64,000 nucleotides of DNA. Source: CAVRZJ01 sp964594125. GTDB taxonomy: Bacteria > Acidobacteriota > Thermoanaerobaculia > Thermoanaerobaculales > Thermoanaerobaculaceae. Where the stretch lies: assembly GCA_964594125.1 (NCBI GenBank), contig CAZQLL010000003.1, positions 134,401 to 198,400 of the forward strand, given 5' to 3'. Positions 8,891-16,577 of the stretch are shown here, in pieces. Positions within the stretch are counted from its first letter, which is position 1, and every line of letters starts with the position of its first letter. Made by a program: the position numbers and the translations under genes. Under the pieces are notes generated by a model. It was not told the DNA's origin. It worked only from the letters and a program-made list of their open reading frames with translations, and did no database searches.

Positions 8891-9577
8891 CTACGCCTCC
8901 ACCCTGACGTACTGGTAGCCGACGCCGCGCACCGACTTGATGCGCTCGCCGCCGTCGGGAAGCGGCCCGAGCTTGCGGCGCAGGTTCGACACGTGCACGT
9001 CGAGCGAGCGGTCGTAGGGGACCGGCCGCCGCCCGAGCACCTCGCGGTAGAGCAGGTCCCGCCTGACCACCTTGCCGGCGTCGCGCACCAGCGCCTCGAG
9101 CAGCGAGTACTCGGTGCCGGTGACCTCGATCGTCTTACCGCCGCGCTGCACCCGGCGGGCGCCCGGGTCGAGGCGGAGGTCTCCGACCGCCACCGCGGCG
9201 CTCGCGGCGCCGCCCTGCCGCCCGCGCCGCAGCACCGCGCGGATGCGCGCCACCAGCTCACGCGGATTGAACGGCTTCGGCAGGTAGTCGTCGGCCCCGA
9301 GCTCGAGGCCGACGATGCGGTCGACCTCCTGGCCGCGCGCCGTGAGCATCACGACCGGCACCGCGGAGCTCTCGCGGATCCGCCGCAGCGCATCGAACCC
9401 GTTCAGGCGCGGCAGCATGACGTCGAGCACCACGAGATCGGGGGCGCCCTCGACGGCGGCGCGCACGCCGCTTTCGCCGTCCGCCGCCGCCGCCGTCTCG
9501 AACCCCTCCTCGGCGAGGTAGTCGCGCAGCAGGCCGATCAGCTCGCTGTCGTCGTCGATGATCAGGACACGGGTCAT
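8891..9577 (-). CDS. OmpR-family response regulator (CpxR-like)
   Basis: 228-residue DNA-binding regulator. Receiver domain: acidic D8-D9-D10, phospho-acceptor D52 in VVLDVMLPRLNG, T79, and K101 in LPKPFNP. A winged-helix output domain follows from ~130, ending in YDRSLDVHVSNLRRKLG and VRGVGYQYV. It is the first gene of the two-gene operon with the kinase and is divergent from the exported protein gene 9780-10670. A direct-repeat motif in the 200-bp divergent region (9624-9660) recurs in front of the Spy-type gene and is a candidate binding site for this protein. Confidence 0.92.
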   Translation of the reverse strand: MTRVLIIDDDSELIGLLRDYLAEEGFETAAAADGESGVRAAVEGAPDLVVLDVMLPRLNGFDALRRIRESSAVPVVMLTARGQEVDRIVGLELGADDYLPKPFNPRELVARIRAVLRRGRQGGAASAAVAVGDLRLDPGARRVQRGGKTIEVTGTEYSLLEALVRDAGKVVRRDLLYREVLGRRPVPYDRSLDVHVSNLRRKLGPLPDGGERIKSVRGVGYQYVRVEA

Positions 9578-9623
9578 GGCCCGCTCAAGGGTAGCAGCGA
9601 GCGGGCCGCAGCGGGCGCCGCTT

Positions 9624-9660
9624 AACGTTCCTTTACCGACCGCTTGCGTTTCCTTGCCGG
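9624..9660. promoter_or_regulatory. Candidate operator, site 1 of the Cpx-like regulator
   Basis: Two similar direct repeats, CGTTCCTTTACCG (from 9626) and CGTTTCCTTGCCGG (from 9647), start 21 bases apart, about two helical turns. The same arrangement appears at 10727-10763. OmpR-family regulators bind tandem direct repeats, and the known E. coli Cpx box also contains a TTTAC/GTAAA core, as here in CTTTACC. The site lies between the divergent regulator operon and the exported protein gene. Function is inferred from sequence and position only. Confidence 0.55.
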
Positions 9661-9779
9661 CGCCCTGTCAGCCTGACTGGACGAGCGGCGGCGCCGCATG
9701 CCATGCTCCGGTCCGCCGCAGCCATGCGGAAGGCGAGCGACGGCGCACCCGCGCCGGCCGCGGACGGGAGGAGCGAAAG

Positions 9780-10670
9780 ATGCATCGAGCGATGGTGGCG
9801 TCGTTGGCCGTGTTCGTCGTGACGGGCATCGCAGGGGCCGCCGCGGCGGCGGAGGAGCGAGCGGCCGCCGCGGTCGCGGCGGTTGCGGTCGACGGCAGCG
9901 CCGCCGACTGGCGCGACGTGGCGCCGCAGGCGTCCGAGACCGAGCCGAAGCGCTCCGCGATCGCGCAGGACGACACCTTCGTCTACGGGTACTTCGAGTC
10001 CCGCGACCTCGCCCTCGCCCGGCGGCTGCTGCGCAGCGGGGCGATCTTCTGGATCAACGTCTCCGGCCTCCACGGCGAGGGCTACGGCCTGCGCTTCCGC
10101 GGCACCGAGGAGCTCCAGGCGGCGGTCGACGCGGCGGCGGCGAGCCAGGGCGGCTCGCCGGGCCGGCGCGACGGCCAGGGGGAGACCTCCCGGCGCGCGC
10201 CGCTCGGCGCCGTCGAGGTGATCAAGAACGGCGCCGTCATCGAGCTCATCACCGCCGGTGCGCGGGACGGCGGACCGGCCGCCGCCTGCTCGTTCCGCGA
10301 CGGCGTCCTGGTCTGCGAGTACCGGGCGCCGATCGCCGAGATCGGCCTCCCGTCCGACGGCGAGCGCGCCGTCGCGATCGGCTTCCAGATGGGCGGCCGC
10401 ACGGAGGCGGAGCGCGCGGCCGGCGCCGCCCGTCAGGCCTGGAGCCGCCCGGGAGGCGACCGCCAGGGCAGCGTCCCGCCGCCGCCGGCGCGCCAGGAAA
10501 GCGGCGAGGCTGCGCCCGCGACCGGCGCAGCCGGCGGCGATGCGGCCGCGCCGGGCGCCAGTGGGCAGGCCGCGGCCGGCGGCGGCGCGCGGCGGCGCGC
10601 GTACCCGACGATCTGGCACGACGTGAAGCTCGTCTCCGCGCCGTCCGCCCCGCCGGCGGCGGCGCGGTAG
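9780..10670 (+). CDS. Exported protein of unknown function in the Cpx-like block
   Basis: 296 residues. Signal peptide at 1-23 (MVASLAVFVVTGIAGAAAAA). The mature part reads VDGSAADWRDVAP, then DDTFVYGYFESRDL, a pattern seen in DOMON/CBM9-like beta sandwiches ('VDG..DW', 'DD..Y.'), though I cannot confirm that fold. Residues ~215-275 are low complexity (Ala, Gly, Pro, Gln). It starts at ATG 9780 after a GGGAGGAG ribosome site. Placed between the regulator and the Spy-type chaperone, with a candidate operator upstream, it is likely part of the same regulon. Confidence 0.75.
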   Translation: MHRAMVASLAVFVVTGIAGAAAAAEERAAAAVAAVAVDGSAADWRDVAPQASETEPKRSAIAQDDTFVYGYFESRDLALARRLLRSGAIFWINVSGLHGEGYGLRFRGTEELQAAVDAAAASQGGSPGRRDGQGETSRRAPLGAVEVIKNGAVIELITAGARDGGPAAACSFRDGVLVCEYRAPIAEIGLPSDGERAVAIGFQMGGRTEAERAAGAARQAWSRPGGDRQGSVPPPPARQESGEAAPATGAAGGDAAAPGASGQAAAGGGARRRAYPTIWHDVKLVSAPSAPPAAAR

Positions 10671-10726
10671 CGGCCGCAGCCGGCTCGCCGCAAAGGGCGC
10701 GGCGGCTTCGCCTCCGGGCCCCGCGC

Positions 10727-10763
10727 TTTACCTTTCCTTACCGCTGCTTTTCGTTTCCTTTCG
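10727..10763 (+). promoter_or_regulatory. Candidate operator, site 2 of the Cpx-like regulator
   Basis: CTTTCCTTACCG (from 10732) and CGTTTCCTTTCGG (from 10752) repeat the arrangement of 9624-9660, with the TTCC cores 21 bases apart against 22 at site 1. It lies about 90-120 bp before the Spy-type start at 10851. The region is markedly T-rich on this strand compared with its surroundings. The stretch 10764-10850 contains CTTTACAG but no clear -35/-10 pair. Confidence 0.55.
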
Positions 10764-10850
10764 GCTTTTCGGACAACACTTTACAGCGTCGGCTCGTCTC
10801 TATCGTGTGACGGGCGACGGCACGACCGGACGCCCGCACGGAGGATCGCC

Positions 10851-11393
10851 ATGAAGAACCGCGCCATCATCATCGCAGTCGTCACGGCCGCTGCGCTCGC
10901 GGCAGTCGCAGCCGCCGCCCTGGCGGGCGGCCCGGGCCACCCCGGCGCCGGCCCGTGGGCGGCCGGGTCCGGCGGCATGTTCGCGGGCATGCACGGCGGC
11001 CGCGGCCTGGGCCTGCTCGGCCCGGCGCTGCAGCGCCTCGACCTCACGACCGAGCAGCGCGATGCGATCCGCGCCGTCCTCGAGGCGGAGCGGCCGGCGC
11101 TCGACGAGCTCCGCGCGAAGGTGCGCGAGGCGCAGGAGGCGTTCGTGGCCGCGCACCCGCCGACCGAGTTCGACGAGGCGGCGATCCGCGCCCATCACGC
11201 CGCCATGGCGCCGCTGCTCGCCGACGTCGCGGTCGCCGAGGCGCGCGCCCGCGCCAAGGCGCTCGCGGTGCTGACGCCGGAGCAGCTCGCCGAGCTCGAG
11301 GCGATGCGCGCCGAGATGCGCGAACGGATGCAGGAGCGCATGCACGGGCGGCGCGAGCGCCGGGAGTGCCGCACCGCGCCCGCCGGCATGTAG
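10851..11393 (+). CDS. Spy/CpxP-family periplasmic chaperone
   Basis: 180 residues with a signal peptide (IIIAVVTAAALAAVAAAALA). Two LTxxQ motifs, the family hallmark, are visible: LTTEQRDAI at about residue 64 and LTPEQLAEL at about 142; the region between is helical and charged. Spy and CpxP are small all-helical periplasmic proteins that hold unfolded proteins or inhibit the CpxA sensor. The C-terminus is basic (MHGRRERRECR) and the early mature part is rich in Gly, His and Met (MFAGMHGGRG), which could bind metal. It heads the run with the efflux genes; SD GGAGG precedes ATG 10851. Confidence 0.85.
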   Translation: MKNRAIIIAVVTAAALAAVAAAALAGGPGHPGAGPWAAGSGGMFAGMHGGRGLGLLGPALQRLDLTTEQRDAIRAVLEAERPALDELRAKVREAQEAFVAAHPPTEFDEAAIRAHHAAMAPLLADVAVAEARARAKALAVLTPEQLAELEAMRAEMRERMQERMHGRRERRECRTAPAGM

Positions 11394-11432
11394 GAGCGGC
11401 AGCGGACGCCGCGCAGCGGCACGGAGGATGTC

Positions 11433-12788
11433 ATGAAGCGCTGGATCATCATCGTCGCGGCCCTGGCGGTCGCCGGGGCCGCGACGGCCTATGTCGCCAC
11501 CAGGGGCGACAGCGGCGCCCCCTCGTTCCGCTTCGCCACCGTCGAGCGCGGCTCCATCGACTCGGTGGTGTCGGCCACCGGCACGCTGTCGGCGGTCACC
11601 ACCGTGCAGGTCGGGACCCAGGTCTCGGGACTCATCGAGCAGCTCCTCGTCGACTTCAACGACCGCGTCGAGAAGGGCCAGGTGATCGCTCGCCTCGACA
11701 CGACGCTGCTGGAATCGAACCTGCGCGACGTCGAGGCGTCGCTCGAGCGCAGCGTCGCCGAGCTGCGCCAGGCCGAGCGCGACCTCCAGCGCATCACCTC
11801 GCTCTACACGCAGGGGATCTCCGCGATCGCCGACCTCAACAAGGCGCAGTACACCTTCGACGTCGCCCGGGCGTCGGTGAAGGGCGCCGAGGCCTCGCTC
11901 GAGCGGGCGAAGCGCAACCTCGCCTACGCGACGATCACGGCGCCGGTGTCCGGCATCGTCGTCGAACGCGCGGTCGACGTCGGCCAGACGGTCGCCGCGA
12001 GCATGTCGACGCCGAAGCTGTTCACCATCGCCAACGACCTCTCCGAGATGCAGATCCTGGCGCCGGTGGACGAGAGCGACATCGGCCGGATCAAGGAAGG
12101 CCAGCAGGTCCGTTTCACGGTCAAGGCCTACCCGGAGCGCTCGTTCACCGGCACCGTCAAGCAGGTGCGCCTGCAGTCGACGACCGAGCAGAACATCGTC
12201 AACTACACCGTCGTGATCGCGGTAGGGAACCCGGACGGCACGCTGCTCCCTGGGATGACCGCGACGGTCGAGTTCGTCGTCGCCAGCGCCGCCGATGTCC
12301 TCAAGGTCCCGAATGCGGCGCTGCGCTTCCGCCCCACCGACGCCATGCTCGCGGAGGCGCGCGAGCGCATGAGGAAGGAGTTCGAGGCGCGGCGCGCGGC
12401 GAGGGAGGCCGGCGGCGCCCCGCCCGGCGGCGCCCGGCCCGGCGGCGCGGGCGGCGCGTGGCCGGACGGCGAGCGCAGCGGCCCCGGCGGACTCTCCGGC
12501 AGGGGCATGCCCGGGGCCGGGATGCCCGGCGCCGGCCAGGCGGGCGGCGACGGCGGCGGCGCGCGACCGCAGCCGTCGCTGCTGTACTACCTGAAGGACG
12601 GCAAGCTGGCGATGATGCCGGTGCGCCCCGGCATCACCGACGGGCAATCGACCGAGGTGCGCGGGCCGTTCATCGAGGAGGGAATGCAGGTCATCGTCGG
12701 GATGGCGCAGGCGGCCAGGTCCGCCTCGACCAACCCGTTCCAGGCGACGCAGCAGAGCGGGCCGCCGCGCCCGCCGGGGATGTTCTAG
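11433..12788 (+). CDS. macA: MacA-like periplasmic adaptor of an ABC efflux pump
   Basis: 451-residue membrane-fusion protein. One N-terminal membrane anchor (WIIIVAALAVAGAATAYVA), a lipoyl/biotinyl half-motif TVQVGTQVSGLIEQLLVDF, a helical hairpin ~85-150, the second lipoyl half ATITAPVSGIVVERAVDVG and beta-barrel parts. Unusual is a Gly/Pro/Arg-rich stretch at ~325-385, without defined structure, before the last domain (LLYYLKDGKLAMMPVRPG), which makes the protein longer than typical MacA (about 370). Adaptors of this type link an inner-membrane MacB to a TolC-like channel. Followed at 19 bp by the ATPase gene. Confidence 0.88.
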   Translation: MKRWIIIVAALAVAGAATAYVATRGDSGAPSFRFATVERGSIDSVVSATGTLSAVTTVQVGTQVSGLIEQLLVDFNDRVEKGQVIARLDTTLLESNLRDVEASLERSVAELRQAERDLQRITSLYTQGISAIADLNKAQYTFDVARASVKGAEASLERAKRNLAYATITAPVSGIVVERAVDVGQTVAASMSTPKLFTIANDLSEMQILAPVDESDIGRIKEGQQVRFTVKAYPERSFTGTVKQVRLQSTTEQNIVNYTVVIAVGNPDGTLLPGMTATVEFVVASAADVLKVPNAALRFRPTDAMLAEARERMRKEFEARRAAREAGGAPPGGARPGGAGGAWPDGERSGPGGLSGRGMPGAGMPGAGQAGGDGGGARPQPSLLYYLKDGKLAMMPVRPGITDGQSTEVRGPFIEEGMQVIVGMAQAARSASTNPFQATQQSGPPRPPGMF

Positions 12789-12806
12789 GCCGCGGAGCGC
12801 GACGCG

Positions 12807-13562
12807 ATGAGCGACACCCCCGTCATCCGCACCCACGGCCTCGTCAAGGTCTACGCCATGGGAGCGACCGAGGTGCGCGCGCTGCGCGGCGTGGATCTCA
12901 CGGTGGAGCGCGGCGAGTTCGTCGCCGTCATGGGCGCCTCGGGGAGCGGCAAGTCGACGCTGATGAACATCCTCGGCTGTCTCGACGTGCCCACTCATGG
13001 AACCTACGACCTCGACGGCGAACGCACCGGCGGGCTCGACCGCAACGCCCTCGCCGACATCCGCAACCGCAAGATCGGGTTCGTCTTCCAGGGGTTCAAC
13101 CTGCTCGCCCGCACCGCCGCGGTTGAGAACGTCGAGCTGCCGCTGCTCTACGACCGCTCCGGGCGCATGGTCGAGACGCGGAAGGCGGCGCTCGCGGCGC
13201 TCGCCAAGGTCGGCCTCGCCGAGCGCGCCCACCACCTTCCCAACGAGCTCTCGGGCGGCCAGCAGCAGCGCGTCGCGATCGCCCGCGCGCTGGTCACCGA
13301 GCCGGCGCTGCTGCTCGCCGACGAGCCCACCGGCAACCTCGACAGCCGCACCTCGATCGAGGTGATGTCGCTGTTCCAGCAGCTCAACGACCAGGGGATC
13401 ACGATCGTGCTGGTCACGCACGAACGCGACATCGCGCGCTACACGAAACGCCTCGTCGAGCTGCGCGACGGCCACGTCATCCGCGACCTCCCGGTGGCGG
13501 ACCGCGGCGACGCCGCCGAGGACCTCAGGGGCCTCGGCGGGATCGACGCGGAGGCGGTGTAG
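12807..13562 (+). CDS. MacB-type ABC transporter ATP-binding protein
   Basis: 251 residues. Walker A GASGSGKST (~residue 38), Q-loop FVFQGFNLLART, signature LSGGQQQRVAIARAL, Walker B ALLLADEPTGNLDS and H-loop TIVLVTHERD are all present. The DEPTGNLD wording is that of the LolD/MacB/FtsE group. In E. coli MacB the ATPase and permease are one chain; here they are two adjacent genes, as in many Gram-negative MacB-like systems. The next gene starts 5 bp after the stop. Confidence 0.92.
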   Translation: MSDTPVIRTHGLVKVYAMGATEVRALRGVDLTVERGEFVAVMGASGSGKSTLMNILGCLDVPTHGTYDLDGERTGGLDRNALADIRNRKIGFVFQGFNLLARTAAVENVELPLLYDRSGRMVETRKAALAALAKVGLAERAHHLPNELSGGQQQRVAIARALVTEPALLLADEPTGNLDSRTSIEVMSLFQQLNDQGITIVLVTHERDIARYTKRLVELRDGHVIRDLPVADRGDAAEDLRGLGGIDAEAV

Positions 13563-13567
13563 CGGGC

Positions 13568-14785
13568 ATGCGCGCGCTCGTGCTCGTCCGCGTCGCCTGG
13601 CAGAGCATCCGCAAGAACACGATGCGGACGCTGCTCACCATGCTCGGCATCATCATCGGCGTGGCCGCCGTCATCGTCATGGTGGCGGTCGGCCTCGGCG
13701 CCAAGGAGCGGATCAACCAGCAGATCCAGAACCTCGGCACCAACATGATCGTGCTCACCGCCGGCACGACGCGCCAGGGAGGCGTGAGCCAGGGAGCGCA
13801 GAGCTTCAACCGGTTGAAGGTCGAGGACGCCGACGCGCTGCGGCGGGAGAGCTCGCTGCTCACCGCGATCTCGCCGGTGATCGTCGCGCCCGGCCAGATG
13901 CAGGGCGGGGTCGGCAACTGGCGCACCGCGGTCAACGGCGTCGCCGTCGACTACCAGGTGATCCGCGACTGGCAGGTCACTGCGGGGGCCTTCTTCGACG
14001 CGACCGACGTGCGCGTCGCGCGCAAGGTCGTGGTCATCGGCGCGACCGTGGCGGCCAACCTCTTCCCCGACTCCGACCCGGTCGGCCAGGAGGTGCAGAT
14101 CCGCAACGTGCCGTTCAAGATCATCGGCGTGCTCGCCGGCAAGGGGCAGACCGCCAGCGGCTCCGATCAGGACGACATCGTGCTGGCGCCGTACACGACC
14201 GTGCAGACGCGCCTGGCGGGACGGCAGTTCATCCCGCAGATCCTCGCCGCGACCGCCACGCCCGGCGACATCCCGGCGGCGATGGAGGAGGTCAGGGTGA
14301 TCATGCGCGAGCAGCACCGCCTGGCGTCCTACGAGGAGGACGACTTCACGGTGCGCAACCAGGCCGACCTCGCCGAGGCCGCGGAGAGCACCACCGAGGT
14401 GATGACGATGCTGCTGGCCGCCATCGCCTCGATCTCGCTGCTGGTCGGCGGCATCGGCATCATGAACATCATGCTGGTGTCGGTCACCGAGCGCACGCGC
14501 GAGATCGGCATCCGCCTGGCCATCGGGGCCCACGGGTCCGACGTGATGGTGCAGTTCCTCGTCGAGAGCACGGTGATGAGCCTGCTGGGCGGCGCCATCG
14601 GCATCGCCGTCGGGTTCGCGGGCGCGTCGCTCCTCGGCCGCGTGACCGGCTGGGCCACGGTGGTCTCGCCGCCCACCGTGGCGGTCGCGCTGCTGTTCTC
14701 CGCCGGCGTCGGCATCTTCTTCGGCTTCTACCCGGCCCGCAAGGCCGCGAGCCTCAACCCGATCGACGCGCTGCGCTACGAGTGA
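13568..14785 (+). CDS. MacB-type ABC transporter permease
   Basis: 405 residues. TM1 at ~20-42 (LLTMLGIIIGVAAVIVMVAVG) is followed by the 'GLGAKERINQQIQNLGTNM' stretch typical of MacB, a periplasmic domain ~70-275, and the FtsX-fold C-terminal helices with ASISLLVGGIGIMNIMLVSV, TREIGIRLAIGA and the final FFGFYPARKAASLNPIDAL. Last gene of the spy-macA-macB run. Substrate (macrolide, peptide, lipopeptide, enterotoxin in known cases) cannot be told. Confidence 0.92.
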   Translation: MRALVLVRVAWQSIRKNTMRTLLTMLGIIIGVAAVIVMVAVGLGAKERINQQIQNLGTNMIVLTAGTTRQGGVSQGAQSFNRLKVEDADALRRESSLLTAISPVIVAPGQMQGGVGNWRTAVNGVAVDYQVIRDWQVTAGAFFDATDVRVARKVVVIGATVAANLFPDSDPVGQEVQIRNVPFKIIGVLAGKGQTASGSDQDDIVLAPYTTVQTRLAGRQFIPQILAATATPGDIPAAMEEVRVIMREQHRLASYEEDDFTVRNQADLAEAAESTTEVMTMLLAAIASISLLVGGIGIMNIMLVSVTERTREIGIRLAIGAHGSDVMVQFLVESTVMSLLGGAIGIAVGFAGASLLGRVTGWATVVSPPTVAVALLFSAGVGIFFGFYPARKAASLNPIDALRYE

Positions 14786-14788
14786 CGT

Positions 14789-14813
14789 GCGCGGGCGGGA
14801 CGCCCGCGCCACC
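14789..14813. repeat. Dispersed hairpin repeat, CCACCC-tailed family
   Basis: GCGCGGGCG / CGCCCGCGC, a 9-bp perfect stem with loop GGA, followed by CACCC. The same element, with stem GTGCGGGCG and tail CCACCC, is found at 21496-21520. It lies just behind the permease stop codon. The rest of 14786-14935 is GC-rich and shows no gene. Confidence 0.55.
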
Positions 14814-14935
14814 CGCAGCCCGCCGCCTTCCCGCGGTGCGCTGCGCCCCCGCGGCGGCGCGGGCGCCGTACCGGCGCGGCGGCTCGGGGACCCTGCCCGC
14901 CCGCGCCCCGCATGGAGGGCGTCCGCCCGGCGCCC

Positions 14936-16441
14936 TCACCGCGCCTGCGGCTGCGCCGCGGCCTTCGCCATCAGCACCGCGAGCAGCTCGCGCGCCGGCC
15001 TGTAGGCGAAGGCGTTGGCGAGGTCGGGGCGGTTGAAGACGATCGCGGCGCGGCACGCCTCGATCGCCTTCGCGGTCTCGCCCGCCTCCGCGAGCGCGCG
15101 CGCCAGGTGCAGGAGCACCCGCGGGTCGTTCCGGTTGGCCTGCTGGAGCTCCTTGACGGCCGTCGCGGCGTCGCCGCGCAGCAGCGCGATGAGCCCGTCG
15201 AGCGCGTGCGCCATCCTGCCCTCCTCGGGCACGCGCCGCTCCTGCACCCGGGCGCCGTAGCGCTCTGCGAGCTCCGCAGCTCCCGCGAGGTTGCCGCGCG
15301 CCGCCTCGACGCGCGCCATGTCGAAGAGGTAGTCGACGCGGCCGGACTCCTTGATCGCCGACGGCAGGTCCGTGGCGTCGAGCAGCGCCAGCGCCTCGGC
15401 GAAGCGCGCCGCCGCCTCGTCGGCGCGCCGGGCGTCGAGGAGGATCTCGCCGATCAGCTCGAGGTCGCTGGACAGCGCCGCGGCGTCGCCCTTCTCCTTC
15501 GCCGCGGCGAGCCGCGTGTCGATCTCGGCAACTGCCCTGTCGTGGTCGCCCTCGAAGAGGTACGACGCCGCGAGCCACAGCGCCGCCAGGCGCCGCTCGG
15601 CGTCGTCGCGGGAGATGTAGCGCAGCTTCACGAACGCCTTGCGCGCCTCCTCGAGCTGCCCCATGTAGATCAGCGCGTGGCCGATCCCGACGTAGGCACT
15701 CGGGAAGTTGGGGTTGAGGTCGAGCGCCTTCTGGTACCAGTCGATCGCCTCCCGGTAGCGCCCGAGGTGGAGCAGCAGCTCGGCGTAGGAGTCGTACGGG
15801 TTGGGCTCGTCGGGGATCAACCCGGCGTACGTCTTGAAGGCCGCCTCGGCCTCGCCGCCGCGGCCGAGAAACCGCAGAGCGTAGCCGAGCTGATTGTAGG
15901 GCGGCGAGAACTTCGGGTCGATGGCGATGGCCCGCCTGTACTCGGCGATCGCCGCCTCCCACTCCTGGGTGCTGAAGAAGTAGTTCCCGAGCATGCTGTG
16001 GGCGCGCTCGTCGTCGGGGTACGCCGCCACGTTCGCAGCCAGCAGGCGGCGCTGCTCGTCGGGACGCGAGTTCACGGCGGCGTCCACCGACCGGATGACG
16101 TTCGCCTCCGCTTCGCTGACCGTGTCGACCAGCTCCATCGCCTTCCGGAACGCCGCGAACCGCTGTGTCGCGCCGTCGGTGGTGTGGAAGACCCACAGGT
16201 GCGCGAGCGCGAACTTCGGGTCGAGCTCGACGGCGCGCTGGAAGTGGGCGCGCGCCTCGTTGCCGCGCAGCTTCTCGTTGAGGTCGCGGCCGATCAAGAA
16301 CTCCTTGAGAGCCGCCTTCGAGCTCGTCGTGATCGGCATTTTGCCGGGCGGGACGGCGGCCTCGCGGCCGGTGCAACCGGCCGCCAAGCCGGCGGCTGCG
16401 AGGGCGGCCGCCGCGACGAGGCGCTGCTGCGTCAGTTTCAT
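14936..16441 (-). CDS. Tetratricopeptide-repeat lipoprotein
   Basis: 501 residues. The N-terminus AAALAAAGLAAGCTG is a lipoprotein signal with lipobox cysteine at about residue 23. Then come at least seven TPR units; clear ones are EARAHFQRAVELDPKFALAH, AIAEYRRAIAIDPKFSPPYN, EAEAAFKTYAGLIPDEPNPY, AIDWYQKALDLNPNFPSAYV and AIEACRAAIVFNRPDLANA. TPRs mediate protein-protein contact; no catalytic domain is seen. Layout resembles TPR proteins that count work units before a kinase or protease, but no such partner is adjacent. Single gene, divergent from icmF by 136 bp. Partner unknown. Confidence 0.82.
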   Translation of the reverse strand: MKLTQQRLVAAAALAAAGLAAGCTGREAAVPPGKMPITTSSKAALKEFLIGRDLNEKLRGNEARAHFQRAVELDPKFALAHLWVFHTTDGATQRFAAFRKAMELVDTVSEAEANVIRSVDAAVNSRPDEQRRLLAANVAAYPDDERAHSMLGNYFFSTQEWEAAIAEYRRAIAIDPKFSPPYNQLGYALRFLGRGGEAEAAFKTYAGLIPDEPNPYDSYAELLLHLGRYREAIDWYQKALDLNPNFPSAYVGIGHALIYMGQLEEARKAFVKLRYISRDDAERRLAALWLAASYLFEGDHDRAVAEIDTRLAAAKEKGDAAALSSDLELIGEILLDARRADEAAARFAEALALLDATDLPSAIKESGRVDYLFDMARVEAARGNLAGAAELAERYGARVQERRVPEEGRMAHALDGLIALLRGDAATAVKELQQANRNDPRVLLHLARALAEAGETAKAIEACRAAIVFNRPDLANAFAYRPARELLAVLMAKAAAQPQAR

Positions 16442-16577
16442 CCCTCTCCCCCTTCGAAGCTCACGCCGGGCCCGGGCAGCCCGGACCTGGAAAGGATACG
16501 GTGCAGCGGCTGCGCGGGTTTCGCCGCAGGCGGCCGCGGCCGCAAAAACCGGCTAGAATCGAGCGGGAAGGGCCGCG

